IMG/VR virus record: IMGVR_UViG_3300047548_000961
Location: 1 to 26,850 of that record
Direction: 5' to 3' (one strand)
DNA: 26,850 bases
Source: a virus
Made by a program: the position numbers and the translations under genes. This document shows positions 15,600-22,395 of the stretch, piece after piece. Numbering within the stretch: position 1 is the first letter of the stretch; every line of letters begins with the position of its first letter. Below the pieces are notes generated by a model. The model was given only the letters and a program-made list of their open reading frames with translations. It had not been told where the DNA came from and ran no database searches.

Positions 15600-17194
15600 T
15601 ATTCGATCTTGCGCGGATTGGTCATGGAGCCTTCGCCGGCGTTGAGTTTCTTCTGCGCGTCAATCGCCATGCGCTGGCTTTCGAGTTTCATCAGGTTTTC
15701 TTCCGAGTTCATGAATTCGTTGATCTGCTGTTCCGACCAACCCTGCTTTTGGAAGAACATTTTCATACCCGTCAAGCCGCCGGCGGTCTTGGCAGCGTTG
15801 GCGGCGGTCCAGAAGGCTTCCTCCACTTCGAGGTCATCGAGCGGGTCTTTGGCGAATACCGGGCGGTCGCCGATGGAGTGATCCAGCATGCCGGCGGCGT
15901 AGCTTTCGAGGTTATAGCCTTCAAAGGCGGAGTCGTAATTCCTCCACCCGGCGATGGCGATAGCCATTTGATGAGCACGAACAAGGGCTTTATCATAGTT
16001 CGGGCGGCGGTTCAACACGCGGTCGATGACTGGCTGGCGGTTGAGACGCAGAGCACGCGCCGACACATCGCCGGATGCGTTTTCAAGGTCTTCGGAGAGT
16101 TCCGGGTAATCACGCTCAATCTTGGCGACCAGCTTCTCGATGTTCTCGCCCGTGGCGGTGATGTCCAGCGTCGAGACCAGCGGGTTCGCAGTTGCGCCAA
16201 GCGGTCCGTAGATTGCCGGCATGTCTTCGCGTCCCGCTTCCGGGTTGTCTTCGGTAGGCGTGCTGACCGGTACCGTCGTCCCTGTGGACGAGCCGGAGAC
16301 GCCGGCGAAGAACCACACCGAATTGACCATCTTGCGGATTTGGTCGTTCAAGAGCGAGGCTTGGTCGTCCACTTCGCGGAAGTTCGACAAGCCGGCATGC
16401 AGTTCCGACCAGCCCCATGGCAATCCCATGTTACGGTGACGGATAAAGACCATCGGGATGAACGTGTAGTTGATGGAATATTCTGCGAGGTCATTCGCCC
16501 ACGGATAAAGTGAGCCGTTGAGGTAGGTTCGGTACACCACGGCGTCGCCGGCGCGGGTCACTTCCTCTCGGTAGGTGACCGGTCTGCCGTTTACGGGATC
16601 GGGTCGGCTTTCTTCGAGGACATATTCCTTCACGTTGCCCCAGGTGTCGATCTCCAATTCCTTGATTTTTCCCGGGTGTAGCGGCATCATGTACACGCGC
16701 TTTTTCTCGCTGTCGTCCATGATCTTGATGAATGTATCACCCAGCACAGAACCGCGCAGGGTAACCACGTCCTTCTCGCTTTGCCAGTTCGACCATTCCC
16801 AAACTTTCGAAATGGCGGTGCGAAGTTTCGGGTCTTCGGTCTTGGTGATGATCGGGAGCGCCGACGGCACGGATTTCCCGTCGCCGGCAGCCGGGTCCAG
16901 CAAGCCGCCCCAAAGATGCGCCTGCCAGAAATCACCCAGCCGGAAGGCGGGCGATTGCACGGCGCGGATGAAGCGGTACAGCCCGAAGGTGGTCTTATAG
17001 GATTGCGCCCATGTGTGAACGTCGCGGTAGGCGGTGTTTTCATACATCGCCCACAAAATGGCGTAGCGAAGGGAGCGCCCATCGAACGTGTTGAAATCCT
17101 CGTTCCAGTTGAACGATTTGGTGGAGGTGTAGGTCTCCCGAAATGCTTTACTTGCCGCCATAAGCGATCTCCATGTGCGTTGCAAAAGGTTCAT
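15599..17194 (-). CDS. Portal protein
   Basis: This encodes 531 residues from ATG 17194, which has AGGA six bases upstream; an ATG at 17200 would leave no spacing. The place between terminase and MuF genes, the size, and segments such as GDAVVYRTYLNGSLYPW and PLVSTLDITATGENIEKLVAKIERDYPELSEDL fit the phage portal family, including a C-terminal helical region beginning DVSARALRLNRQPVIDRV that is characteristic of the SPP1-like type. Twelve copies would form the DNA channel and dock the terminase. The C-terminus is rich in Glu, Gln and Met. Confidence 0.92.
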   Translation of the reverse strand: MNLLQRTWRSLMAASKAFRETYTSTKSFNWNEDFNTFDGRSLRYAILWAMYENTAYRDVHTWAQSYKTTFGLYRFIRAVQSPAFRLGDFWQAHLWGGLLDPAAGDGKSVPSALPIITKTEDPKLRTAISKVWEWSNWQSEKDVVTLRGSVLGDTFIKIMDDSEKKRVYMMPLHPGKIKELEIDTWGNVKEYVLEESRPDPVNGRPVTYREEVTRAGDAVVYRTYLNGSLYPWANDLAEYSINYTFIPMVFIRHRNMGLPWGWSELHAGLSNFREVDDQASLLNDQIRKMVNSVWFFAGVSGSSTGTTVPVSTPTEDNPEAGREDMPAIYGPLGATANPLVSTLDITATGENIEKLVAKIERDYPELSEDLENASGDVSARALRLNRQPVIDRVLNRRPNYDKALVRAHQMAIAIAGWRNYDSAFEGYNLESYAAGMLDHSIGDRPVFAKDPLDDLEVEEAFWTAANAAKTAGGLTGMKMFFQKQGWSEQQINEFMNSEENLMKLESQRMAIDAQKKLNAGEGSMTNPRKIE

Positions 17195-17210
17195 AGCCAT
17201 TCCTGTGGCT

Positions 17211-17555
17211 TTATAGTCTCTTTAGTTGGTCGAGTTCAGCCCGCAGCCGGCGGATCTCCGACTCCTGCTTGTGCGTGAGGTCTTCGAGTTCCTTGATGCG
17301 CGTGTCCTTCTGTTCGATGGTTTCGCGCAATTCAACGATCTGCTGCTTTTGTTCCTTGACTTCGCTTTCGAGGTTGAGAATGTCGGCTTTTAGAGTTTTC
17401 TCACGCGCCGCCGAAGCCGCAGCCATTTCAGCGTACAGCTTGGCTGTCTCCGCTTCGAGTTTGTCTTTTTCGGAGGCTGATTTTTTCCTGTTATCGTAGG
17501 AATAAATAATGTTGATGATTAGCCCAATAAATAGGGCGATAATTTCCCAATTCAT
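17211..17555 (-). CDS. Membrane-anchored coiled-coil protein (spanin-like or structural)
   Basis: This encodes 114 residues. Residues 3-20 (WEIIALFIGLIINIIYSY) form one membrane segment with the N-terminus outside, and residues about 28-113 are a continuous coiled coil rich in Glu, Lys, Leu, Ala. That topology is shared with the inner-membrane spanins (Rz-like) and with some small holin-associated proteins. The Shine-Dalgarno is weak (GAG six bases upstream). It lies between portal and a three-helix membrane protein. Spanin is only one possibility: no partner lipoprotein is visible. Confidence 0.75.
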   Translation of the reverse strand: MNWEIIALFIGLIINIIYSYDNRKKSASEKDKLEAETAKLYAEMAAASAAREKTLKADILNLESEVKEQKQQIVELRETIEQKDTRIKELEDLTHKQESEIRRLRAELDQLKRL

Positions 17556-17575
17556 GATGTGCTCGTGGATGCCAT

Positions 17576-17603
17576 AAAGCCGGAGCGGTCAGGCTCCGGC
17601 TTT
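17576..17603 (-). terminator. Intergenic hairpin, possible weak terminator
   Basis: An 11-bp perfect stem (AAAGCCGGAGC with GCTCCGGCTTT) and six-base loop lies in the 61-base gap between two membrane-protein genes. Only three or four T residues follow on either strand, so termination would be partial in either direction. Confidence 0.55.
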
Positions 17604-17616
17604 TGTTGACATTGGG

Positions 17617-18093
17617 TTATCTGTCGTATTGGACACTGATGTTCTCGGTAGGGCTAGGTCCCTCGAACACGGAGATCATCGTGCCGGCAAGACGACCGGA
17701 GTACGACTGCCCGATGACGGGGATGCCGGCGAGCACTTCCTCGTGACCCTTGCGGGATGCCCACAAGCCGTAAGCGAGGGCAAGCAGCGAGCCGATGGCG
17801 TTGGCGATCAAGCCGGCAGACTGGTCAAAGACGGGAACAAGGTCAGAGCGTCCGGTGACTTGCAAGGTAACGAGGGTGATCAGGGTCAGGACTTGGAAAA
17901 TGAGGTTGTATTTCGGGGCGGAGTTGTCGGGGAACCATTCGGGCTTCAGGAGCTTGCCGGCGTTGATGACTGCGGCGAACAGGAGTGCGAAGCCGGTCAG
18001 CGTGGCTCCGGTTTTGGCGAGTTCCTGCAACCATGCGATGATTGCGAAGAGCGGGCGCCGGCGCGGCGTGAACGGCAGCGAAGGGCAGGACAA
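17617..18093 (-). CDS. Holin-like membrane protein, reading frame disrupted near its start
   Basis: This frame, open from a TTG at 18093, gives up to 158 residues with three hydrophobic segments: LTGFALLFAAVINAGKLL, YNLIFQVLTLITLVTLQV and GLIANAIGSLLALAYGLW. No ribosome binding site precedes the TTG and no ATG is available at the front of this frame. Thirty-seven bases upstream, an ATG at 18130 with GGAG encodes a textbook signal peptide in another frame (MKKYFLLVLLFVFVLPFA, then VHA). The natural product is probably that signal peptide joined to this frame by a +1 shift or by correcting an indel. The topology is holin-like; the exact role is not established. Confidence 0.6.
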   Translation of the reverse strand: MSCPSLPFTPRRRPLFAIIAWLQELAKTGATLTGFALLFAAVINAGKLLKPEWFPDNSAPKYNLIFQVLTLITLVTLQVTGRSDLVPVFDQSAGLIANAIGSLLALAYGLWASRKGHEEVLAGIPVIGQSYSGRLAGTMISVFEGPSPTENISVQYDR

Positions 18094-18130
18094 ACACGAA
18101 AAGCAGAACGAGCAGGAAGTACTTTTTCAT
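18045..18130 (-). pseudogene. Signal-peptide exon-like start of the disrupted membrane gene (other frame)
   Basis: ATG 18130 follows GGAG eight bases upstream. It encodes Lys-Lys, a 15-residue Leu/Val/Phe core and an A-V-H-A type cleavage site, then A-P-A-P. After this point the frame turns Arg/His-rich and ends at 17843, typical of a shadow frame, while the neighbouring frame becomes a sensible membrane protein. One base out of phase somewhere between about 18045 and 18090 explains both. The CCC-G-CTC sequence near 18055 would restore the frame if one G were skipped. Confidence 0.55.
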
Positions 18131-18148
18131 TTGGGGTCTCCGTTTCGG

Positions 18149-18189
18149 AAAAAATAAAGGGCAGCCGAGACGGTTGTCTCGACTGCCCT
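18149..18189 (-). terminator. Rho-independent terminator downstream of the terminase genes
   Basis: On the minus strand a 14-bp stem (AGGGCAGTCGAGAC with GTCTCGGCTGCCCT, one G-U pair) with a four-base loop is followed by TTTATTTTTT. It would stop transcripts from the terminase operon before the membrane-protein and portal genes. Confidence 0.85.
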
Positions 18190-18213
18190 GGGTATCAATG
18201 CCTCATCAGGCGG
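18190..18213 (-). repeat. Conserved leader block, copy B
   Basis: This is the second copy of the block at 14675-14698 (plus-strand start GGGTATCAATGCCTC, then RTCARGCGG). Here too it sits between a TATAAT box and a terminator stem. Confidence 0.8.
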
Positions 18214-18222
18214 TCGCTGTAA

Positions 18223-18235
18223 ATTATAGCGTGGT
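18223..18235 (-). promoter_or_regulatory. Candidate minus-strand promoter box ACCACGCTATAAT
   Basis: The box overlaps the stop codon of the 69-residue gene by one base. It has a perfect TATAAT and differs at one position from the boxes at 14725 and 20871. No convincing -35 hexamer is visible at the usual distance. A terminator begins about 35 bases downstream. Confidence 0.45.
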
Positions 18236-18444
18236 TACTCTTGCAATTTCAGGTATTTCGGGCGGATGATGTGCTCCGCCTTCATGTCGGCAGCCCTGCC
18301 CTCTTTCACTTCGATGATGATGGTCCCGTGTCCCGTCCCCTCCTGCCGGATGATCTCCAATGCGAACAGGAACGCGACGATCTCCCTGCGGGTCTCTTCG
18401 TCCACGCCATCGAACTTGATTTTTGGAAGTACCACATTCGTCAT
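18235..18444 (-). CDS. Small hypothetical protein following the large terminase
   Basis: This encodes 69 residues, mixed alpha/beta: VVLPKIKFDGVDEETRREIV, a helix FLFALEIIRQE, then a beta strand TIIIEVKEGR. GAGG lies eight bases before the ATG, inside the terminase stop region; the two genes are separated by four bases. I recognise no family. Being the last gene before a strong terminator, it belongs to the terminase transcription unit. A packaging accessory role is possible but unproven. Confidence 0.7.
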   Translation of the reverse strand: MTNVVLPKIKFDGVDEETRREIVAFLFALEIIRQEGTGHGTIIIEVKEGRAADMKAEHIIRPKYLKLQE

Positions 18445-18448
18445 AATA

Positions 18449-20140
18449 CTAGCCTCGGTATCCTGAAAGCGGCGAGCGGGCTACCTGCAAGCCGGTTCCG
18501 GTTTGCGTGTTGGCGAACGTCAAACACAGGCTGTCCGCCTTATCCGGTGAGCGTCCGAGCATTTCCCGCATGGTGTCTTTGTCGGTGACCCTGATTTTAC
18601 CGCCTCTGACAGAATATAGGGGCGTTGTCAACTCTTCGATCAGGTCGTCGTCCGGCGGGATCATTGCATAGCTGGGATGGTTCGGCTCGTCTCTCAGCCA
18701 TTCCCGACACGACCACCACAACTCATCCCGAAGCTGGAAGAACTGCCCCATTTCGGTTTCGTACGTCGGCGAGCTGGCGACCTTCACGCTCTCGGCGATT
18801 GTCGTCCGGTCGTGCCGGCTCTTTTCTCCTGCAATGCGATTGATGCGGGTTGCAATACCGGAGCCGATACCAGTAGCGTCTACTCGCAATGTGACAACCC
18901 ACCCGCTACGCCCGATGTAATCATAGGCTTTGAGTGCGGTACTGTCTGTGTCCAAGCCTTGCCAGCGTTCCATTTTTGGTACCCAGCCCCCGAAGCGGAA
19001 GGTTAGGACGTTCCAGTCCTTCCCGTACTCCGAGACATCCAAGCCGGCGAGCGCGTTATCCGTCGGCGGCTTCTCGCCGTGCATGGCAACGTAGGTCAGC
19101 CAGCGCGAGACCGCGGCGTCCACCCATGCGCGGGAGATGAGCTGTGTCTCTGCCTGCGGAGGATACACCCCGAGCACCATGTAGAAAAACGCCGGGTTCA
19201 GCACCTTGCGCCAGCCGGGCGGGAGAGGCGTGTACTCGGTGCCGGCGTGCGAGCGGGCGGTCGTGCCGACCAAGTAGTCGGGAAGCTCGAAGCACTCCTG
19301 ATCGGGCTTCTCGTCAGGAGCCAGCGGGCGCGTCCACTCGTTGATGCGGCGCACGGTCGTCTCCCGATCCACAGCGCCGGAGAAGATTTCTTTGCCTGTT
19401 ACGACATTGGGATGCACCAATGCCGACAGGGTGACGACGTTACCGAGCTTCTTCTTCTCCATCTGCGCCACGGGACCGTATTCACCGCGTGGGTTGAACA
19501 TGACCAGAAGCCGGGCATTACCGCCGGACATACAGCTTTCGATGCCCTTGTACACCTCGACCGGCACGGCGTCGCCTTCGTCCACGATGAACAGCAGGTT
19601 CGGCGCGTGCTTGCCGGCAAACTTCGCCTGCCGGTGTTCCGGCGTCCCGGTCGTCGGGATGGTGACGCCGGTCAGAAATTCGAGGGAGCTGCGCTTGATG
19701 TTGAGGTCGCGGGTGATCCGGTCGTCTCTGAAGACGTCCGGGTGCTTTTCGATAATGGAGCCGATCTCGCCCCACAGGATTTTTTCAAGGTGGCTTTCCG
19801 TCGGCGCGGTCGTGTAGACCTGGCTGTTCGGGTAGCTTTTGTAGAACCATGCCGCGATGCGGGCGGCGGCGTGCGACTTGCCGACGGCGTTGGCGCTCTT
19901 GGCGATGGTGACCGGGTTGTCGCGCACACTTTCCATAACGCGAACAATGTCCTCGGTGTAGCTTTCACCGAAGACTTCGATACCGAAGGCGTGGGGGTCA
20001 CGCTGGTATTTCTCGTATTTATTTGCCGGATGCTGGGGGTTGGTTCCCTGCTGGCGCATCTTCAGGAGCAGAGCTTGTGCCTGCAATTGGTAAGACTGAA
20101 GCTGGGCTTTCTCCGGCGTTAAGCCTGAAGATCTGCTCAT
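18449..20140 (-). CDS. terL: Terminase large subunit
   Basis: This encodes 563 residues. The ATPase half has a Walker A variant SANAVGKS (82-89), with Thr/Ser pattern typical of TerL, and Walker B LLFIVDE (182-188). The nuclease half has RNase H-fold acidic residues: GLDVSEYGKD (Asp368), VDATGIGSG (Asp421) and SPDKADSL (Asp536). The protein pumps DNA into the prohead and cuts it. The ATG at 20140 has no clear Shine-Dalgarno and lies 122 bases inside the small terminase gene, pointing to coupled translation; Met28 (20059) is an alternative start, also within the overlap. Confidence 0.95.
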   Translation of the reverse strand: MSRSSGLTPEKAQLQSYQLQAQALLLKMRQQGTNPQHPANKYEKYQRDPHAFGIEVFGESYTEDIVRVMESVRDNPVTIAKSANAVGKSHAAARIAAWFYKSYPNSQVYTTAPTESHLEKILWGEIGSIIEKHPDVFRDDRITRDLNIKRSSLEFLTGVTIPTTGTPEHRQAKFAGKHAPNLLFIVDEGDAVPVEVYKGIESCMSGGNARLLVMFNPRGEYGPVAQMEKKKLGNVVTLSALVHPNVVTGKEIFSGAVDRETTVRRINEWTRPLAPDEKPDQECFELPDYLVGTTARSHAGTEYTPLPPGWRKVLNPAFFYMVLGVYPPQAETQLISRAWVDAAVSRWLTYVAMHGEKPPTDNALAGLDVSEYGKDWNVLTFRFGGWVPKMERWQGLDTDSTALKAYDYIGRSGWVVTLRVDATGIGSGIATRINRIAGEKSRHDRTTIAESVKVASSPTYETEMGQFFQLRDELWWSCREWLRDEPNHPSYAMIPPDDDLIEELTTPLYSVRGGKIRVTDKDTMREMLGRSPDKADSLCLTFANTQTGTGLQVARSPLSGYRG

Positions 20141-20636
20141 TGGTTAGACCATATTGGATAATATATGAGAGTTGCTCCGGGGTCCATGTAAATCGTGATA
20201 GATCAATATTCGCAGTAAGCTGAACTGGGGAGCGGGCTGAATATCCGTCGAAACGGCGTTGCAGCATACCAAGCGCGTCATCTGCGTTTGTGCGTGCGGC
20301 GCGGTTGACAACCTGCTGCCAACTGATGCCTACCGTGGCTTCAGCCTCCTCAACACGTCTTAAAAAAGTTAAAAATTCAATTTCGATGGGGGTTAGCGCA
20401 CTTTCACCCTCTGCCTCAGCTTTTGTTTTAGCTCCACGGGCGATCCTCATCCAGTTCTGAAACGTAGGGTAACTAATTCCAGCCCATCGGGAAGCAAGAT
20501 CATAGGAGGAACCTATTGCTAAAGCCTGCACGATTTTCGTGACAACTTCCTCGGTAAGCAGGGACGGACGTCCATGCGGTTTTTTGCCAGTTTTGCCTTT
20601 TTTCTCGGCGGGTTTTGTGTCTTTTTTATTGACCAT
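20019..20636 (-). CDS. terS: Terminase small subunit
   Basis: This encodes 205 residues. After a Lys-rich N-terminus with a GRPS element, residues about 25-60 hold a helix-turn-helix (ALAIGSSYDLASRWAGIS, then TFQNWMRIARGAK) that resembles TerS DNA-recognition domains. A central helical region (about 80-125) would form the oligomer. The C-terminal 35 residues are Pro/Ala/Ser-rich and overlap the terL start by 122 bases. TerS selects viral DNA for packaging. The ATG at 20636 lacks a good Shine-Dalgarno. The upstream gap contains a hairpin. Confidence 0.85.
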   Translation of the reverse strand: MVNKKDTKPAEKKGKTGKKPHGRPSLLTEEVVTKIVQALAIGSSYDLASRWAGISYPTFQNWMRIARGAKTKAEAEGESALTPIEIEFLTFLRRVEEAEATVGISWQQVVNRAARTNADDALGMLQRRFDGYSARSPVQLTANIDLSRFTWTPEQLSYIIQYGLTNEQIFRLNAGESPASVLPIAGTSSAPEDAPAGNQPPASGK

Positions 20637-20659
20637 AGGGGTATGCTACACGAAGAAAG

Positions 20660-20685
20660 CAAGGAGCGTCAGGTGGCGCTCCTTG
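20660..20685 (-). terminator. Hairpin before terS, possible weak terminator
   Basis: A 9-bp perfect stem (CAAGGAGCG with CGCTCCTTG) is followed on the minus strand by a T-rich stretch (CTTTCTT). It lies between the 35-residue peptide gene and terS and could reduce readthrough into packaging genes. Confidence 0.5.
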
Positions 20686-20704
20686 TGTCCTGCTCATTTG
20701 GTAC

Positions 20705-20812
20705 TTAAGTTCCGCTGGAACAACCACCGCGGGCGGAAGCCGCCCGGCGTCCGGTGATGCGGTTGATGATGTTCGCAGCGCCGGCGCGGAGGCGGGAAAT
20801 TAGGTTGCCCAT
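20705..20812 (-). CDS. 35-residue cationic peptide
   Basis: This short gene encodes MGNLISRLRAGAANIINRI followed by TGRRAASARGGCSSGT. A strong AAAGGAG sits six bases before the ATG, which separates it from chance ORFs. The first 23 residues can form an amphipathic helix with basic and hydrophobic faces (six Arg overall, no acidic residue); the end is Gly/Ser-rich with one Cys. Upstream is a promoter nested in a terminator, so it may be the first gene of its own transcript. I recognise no family; membrane or nucleic-acid binding are both possible. Confidence 0.65.
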   Translation of the reverse strand: MGNLISRLRAGAANIINRITGRRAASARGGCSSGT

Positions 20813-20837
20813 AGCTTTGCTCCTTTCCGTTTGGGAA

Positions 20838-20873
20838 ACAAAAAAAATCCCGAACTGTGTGTTGTTCGGGATT
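20838..20873 (-). terminator. Rho-independent terminator after the ASCH gene
   Basis: A 10-bp perfect stem (AATCCCGAAC with GTTCGGGATT) with an eight-base loop is followed on the minus strand by eight T residues. Its upstream arm shares three bases with a TATAAT box at 20876-20871. Confidence 0.85.
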
Positions 20874-20883
20874 ATAGCGCGGT
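20871..20883 (-). promoter_or_regulatory. Candidate promoter box ACCGCGCTATAAT nested in a terminator
   Basis: The box is identical to the one at 14725. Its -10 overlaps the base of the terminator stem, so a transcript starting about seven bases downstream would begin inside the hairpin and lack half of the stem. It could thus start the 35-residue peptide/terminase unit while incoming transcripts are stopped. No clear -35 is visible. Confidence 0.45.
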
Positions 20884-20890
20884 CAATTGC

Positions 20891-21160
20891 TCATAGCCGA
20901 ATGGCGAAGACCTCGACCGGGTCGGGTCCAAAGTGCTCGTGAGTGATGATTTTGCGGGTGTATCCCCTCCACGGTCTCACGATGCGCTTGCTTTCATCGC
21001 CTCGCGCCGGGTATCCAAGCAGTAAAACAACCCGGTCATACGTTCTGCGCTCGATGCGTTTGATCCAATGCTCGGTCACCTTGCGGTATTCTTCGGTCTT
21101 GGTGCCGGCTTTGATCTCTTCAAAGTAGACCCGCTTCAGGTGTAGGACAAGGTCGGTCAT
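20891..21160 (-). CDS. ASCH-domain protein
   Basis: This encodes 89 residues. The opening LHLKRVYFEEIKAGTKTEEYR is the signature of the ASCH fold (a PUA-like beta barrel that binds RNA or modified nucleotides), with the conserved Lys-x-x-x-x-x-x-(G/A)-x-K-x-x-E-x-R pattern; a later G-Y-P segment and the C-terminal strand PVEVFAIRL complete it. It is the last gene of a three-gene unit, overlapping the acidic protein by four bases (ATGA). ASCH proteins often process or sense nucleic acid modifications, which fits a PAPS-reductase-like neighbour. Confidence 0.85.
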   Translation of the reverse strand: MTDLVLHLKRVYFEEIKAGTKTEEYRKVTEHWIKRIERRTYDRVVLLLGYPARGDESKRIVRPWRGYTRKIITHEHFGPDPVEVFAIRL

Positions 21161-21585
21161 TTCGTGTCCAGTGCAATGTCCACGTATTCGCGGTCAAAAG
21201 GTCGGTGCTTCGGCATTTCGGGGATGCGGCTGGTCAGTTTCACGCCCATCACCTTTGCCGCTTCCATGCCGTCTATGTACTTGTCACCGAGGTCAAGCAG
21301 CTTCAACTTGGCGAGGAATTCCTCTTTCTGCTCGCGGGTCTGAAAGCACAACGCGACCCAATATTCGCTGTCAGTGGCATCCAAAAACCGCTGATTTTCA
21401 CGCTTCGAGCGCTCTTTGAAGCCATCCAGAACAGCCGAAAGGTCTTCCTTCGGAGCTTCCTGCATGGCGTCGGCTCCCATTGGCTCTTCCTGATCACCGT
21501 CATCGAAGCCGGCAATGTCGGGAAGTTGGATCTCCGGTATTTCGATCTCTGGAATTTCTGCAACGGGTTTGTTTTTCTTAGCCAT
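21157..21585 (-). CDS. Acidic phage protein between PAPS-reductase-like and ASCH genes
   Basis: This encodes 142 residues from ATG 21585, chosen because AGGAG lies seven bases upstream; the longer reading to 21636 lies within the PAPS-reductase gene. Residues about 9-22 hold a short repeat (EIPEIEIPEI), followed by an acidic linker. The folded part, about 55-142, contains DSEYWVALCFQTREQKEEFL and GVKLTSRIP, a pattern found in small proteins that travel with phage PAPS-reductase-like genes, but with no known function. It overlaps both neighbours by a few bases (ATGGCTAA and ATGA). Confidence 0.8.
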   Translation of the reverse strand: MAKKNKPVAEIPEIEIPEIQLPDIAGFDDGDQEEPMGADAMQEAPKEDLSAVLDGFKERSKRENQRFLDATDSEYWVALCFQTREQKEEFLAKLKLLDLGDKYIDGMEAAKVMGVKLTSRIPEMPKHRPFDREYVDIALDTK

Positions 21586-22300
21586 GGTTCTGCTCCTGAT
21601 AATATCTCTCGCGGTACTCGATGCGTTTGAGTTCAAGTTCTGCGAGGGGGAAAAATTCGAGAATTTTCTTATAGTCGGCGGGGAATTTCTCTTTGAGAGG
21701 CTTCAAAAAGCGATAGTCCACCCCATCGAACGAACGCCCGAACATGCGGTAATCGACCGGCAGGCGCACTTTTGCGGCGCGGAGTTCCTGCACCATCATC
21801 GCCTTTGTGTAGTCAAAGACGGGGAAGAAGCTCTTCTTGCTCTCGTTGAGCGGTCCGTGCGTCTTGATCGAAACCCAGCGGGCGATGCTGTCACGAGCGC
21901 GGACGCCGGTGCCGGCATACGTGTTCTCCGGCAGCCCCAGCTCCTGCCGAACGACCGCGAAGATGTCCTCGTATTCGAAATTCGGCAGCATGGCATTTTC
22001 GATCACCGCGCAATTCTCCGGCGCTTGAAACGTCAGGTTGTTGAGCTGGCGGTAAAGCGACGGGTGCGGCATGCGCAAGATTTTTGTCTTGAAAAACTTC
22101 TCGTAATAGCGCAATCCCATTTCCACGAATTCGAGGTCGGGGATGAGGTACATATAGACCGGGGTGATTTTTTTGAAATGCCGGCGCATTTGCAACCAAG
22201 CGACCACGCTGTCCTTACCGGTGGAAAATGCCAAAAGGGCTTGACCATCGGAGATTTTGGCTACATGCCTGTTTAATTGGGTGGATGTCTCAAATTGCAT
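21578..22300 (-). CDS. PAPS-reductase-like adenine nucleotide alpha hydrolase
   Basis: This encodes 240 residues. The PP-loop FSTGKDSV (25-32) is the ATP-pyrophosphatase motif of the PAPS reductase/DndC family, with GVRARDS (132-138) as a later conserved loop and FPVFDYTKAMM (159-169) beyond it. These enzymes adenylate a substrate or handle sulfate/sulfur; phage versions are often linked to DNA or tRNA thio-modification. There is no Cys-rich iron-sulfur site, so full DndC function is not indicated. GGTGAGG lies a few bases before the ATG. It is the first gene of the minus-strand unit divergent from the amidoligase operon. Confidence 0.88.
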   Translation of the reverse strand: MQFETSTQLNRHVAKISDGQALLAFSTGKDSVVAWLQMRRHFKKITPVYMYLIPDLEFVEMGLRYYEKFFKTKILRMPHPSLYRQLNNLTFQAPENCAVIENAMLPNFEYEDIFAVVRQELGLPENTYAGTGVRARDSIARWVSIKTHGPLNESKKSFFPVFDYTKAMMVQELRAAKVRLPVDYRMFGRSFDGVDYRFLKPLKEKFPADYKKILEFFPLAELELKRIEYRERYYQEQNHG

Positions 22301-22357
22301 GGTTACCTCACCTAATCAACAACCGAGGGGTGAAATTGAAAGAATTTTCATGCCGGC

Positions 22358-22363
22358 ATTATA
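22358..22363 (-). promoter_or_regulatory. Candidate -10 box for the PAPS-reductase unit
   Basis: A perfect TATAAT on the minus strand lies 57 bases upstream of the PAPS-reductase-like ATG, in the 171-base divergent gap. The -35 region 17 bases upstream (GGGATG) is poor, so this is a weak or activated promoter. Confidence 0.5.
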
Positions 22364-22395
22364 GGCAAATATCGAAAATTCATCCCCTTTTTTAC

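Noticed and set aside
18195-18215. CTGATGAG in the leader block, reminiscent of the hammerhead ribozyme core or a C/D box
   Set aside because: The other copy has TTGACGAG, the GAAA core and stems are missing, and C/D guides are not expected in a bacterial phage.
19079-20122. 347-codon open frame on the plus strand
   Set aside because: It mirrors terL, which has clear ATPase and nuclease motifs; the plus-strand product is Arg/Val/Gly-rich shadow sequence.
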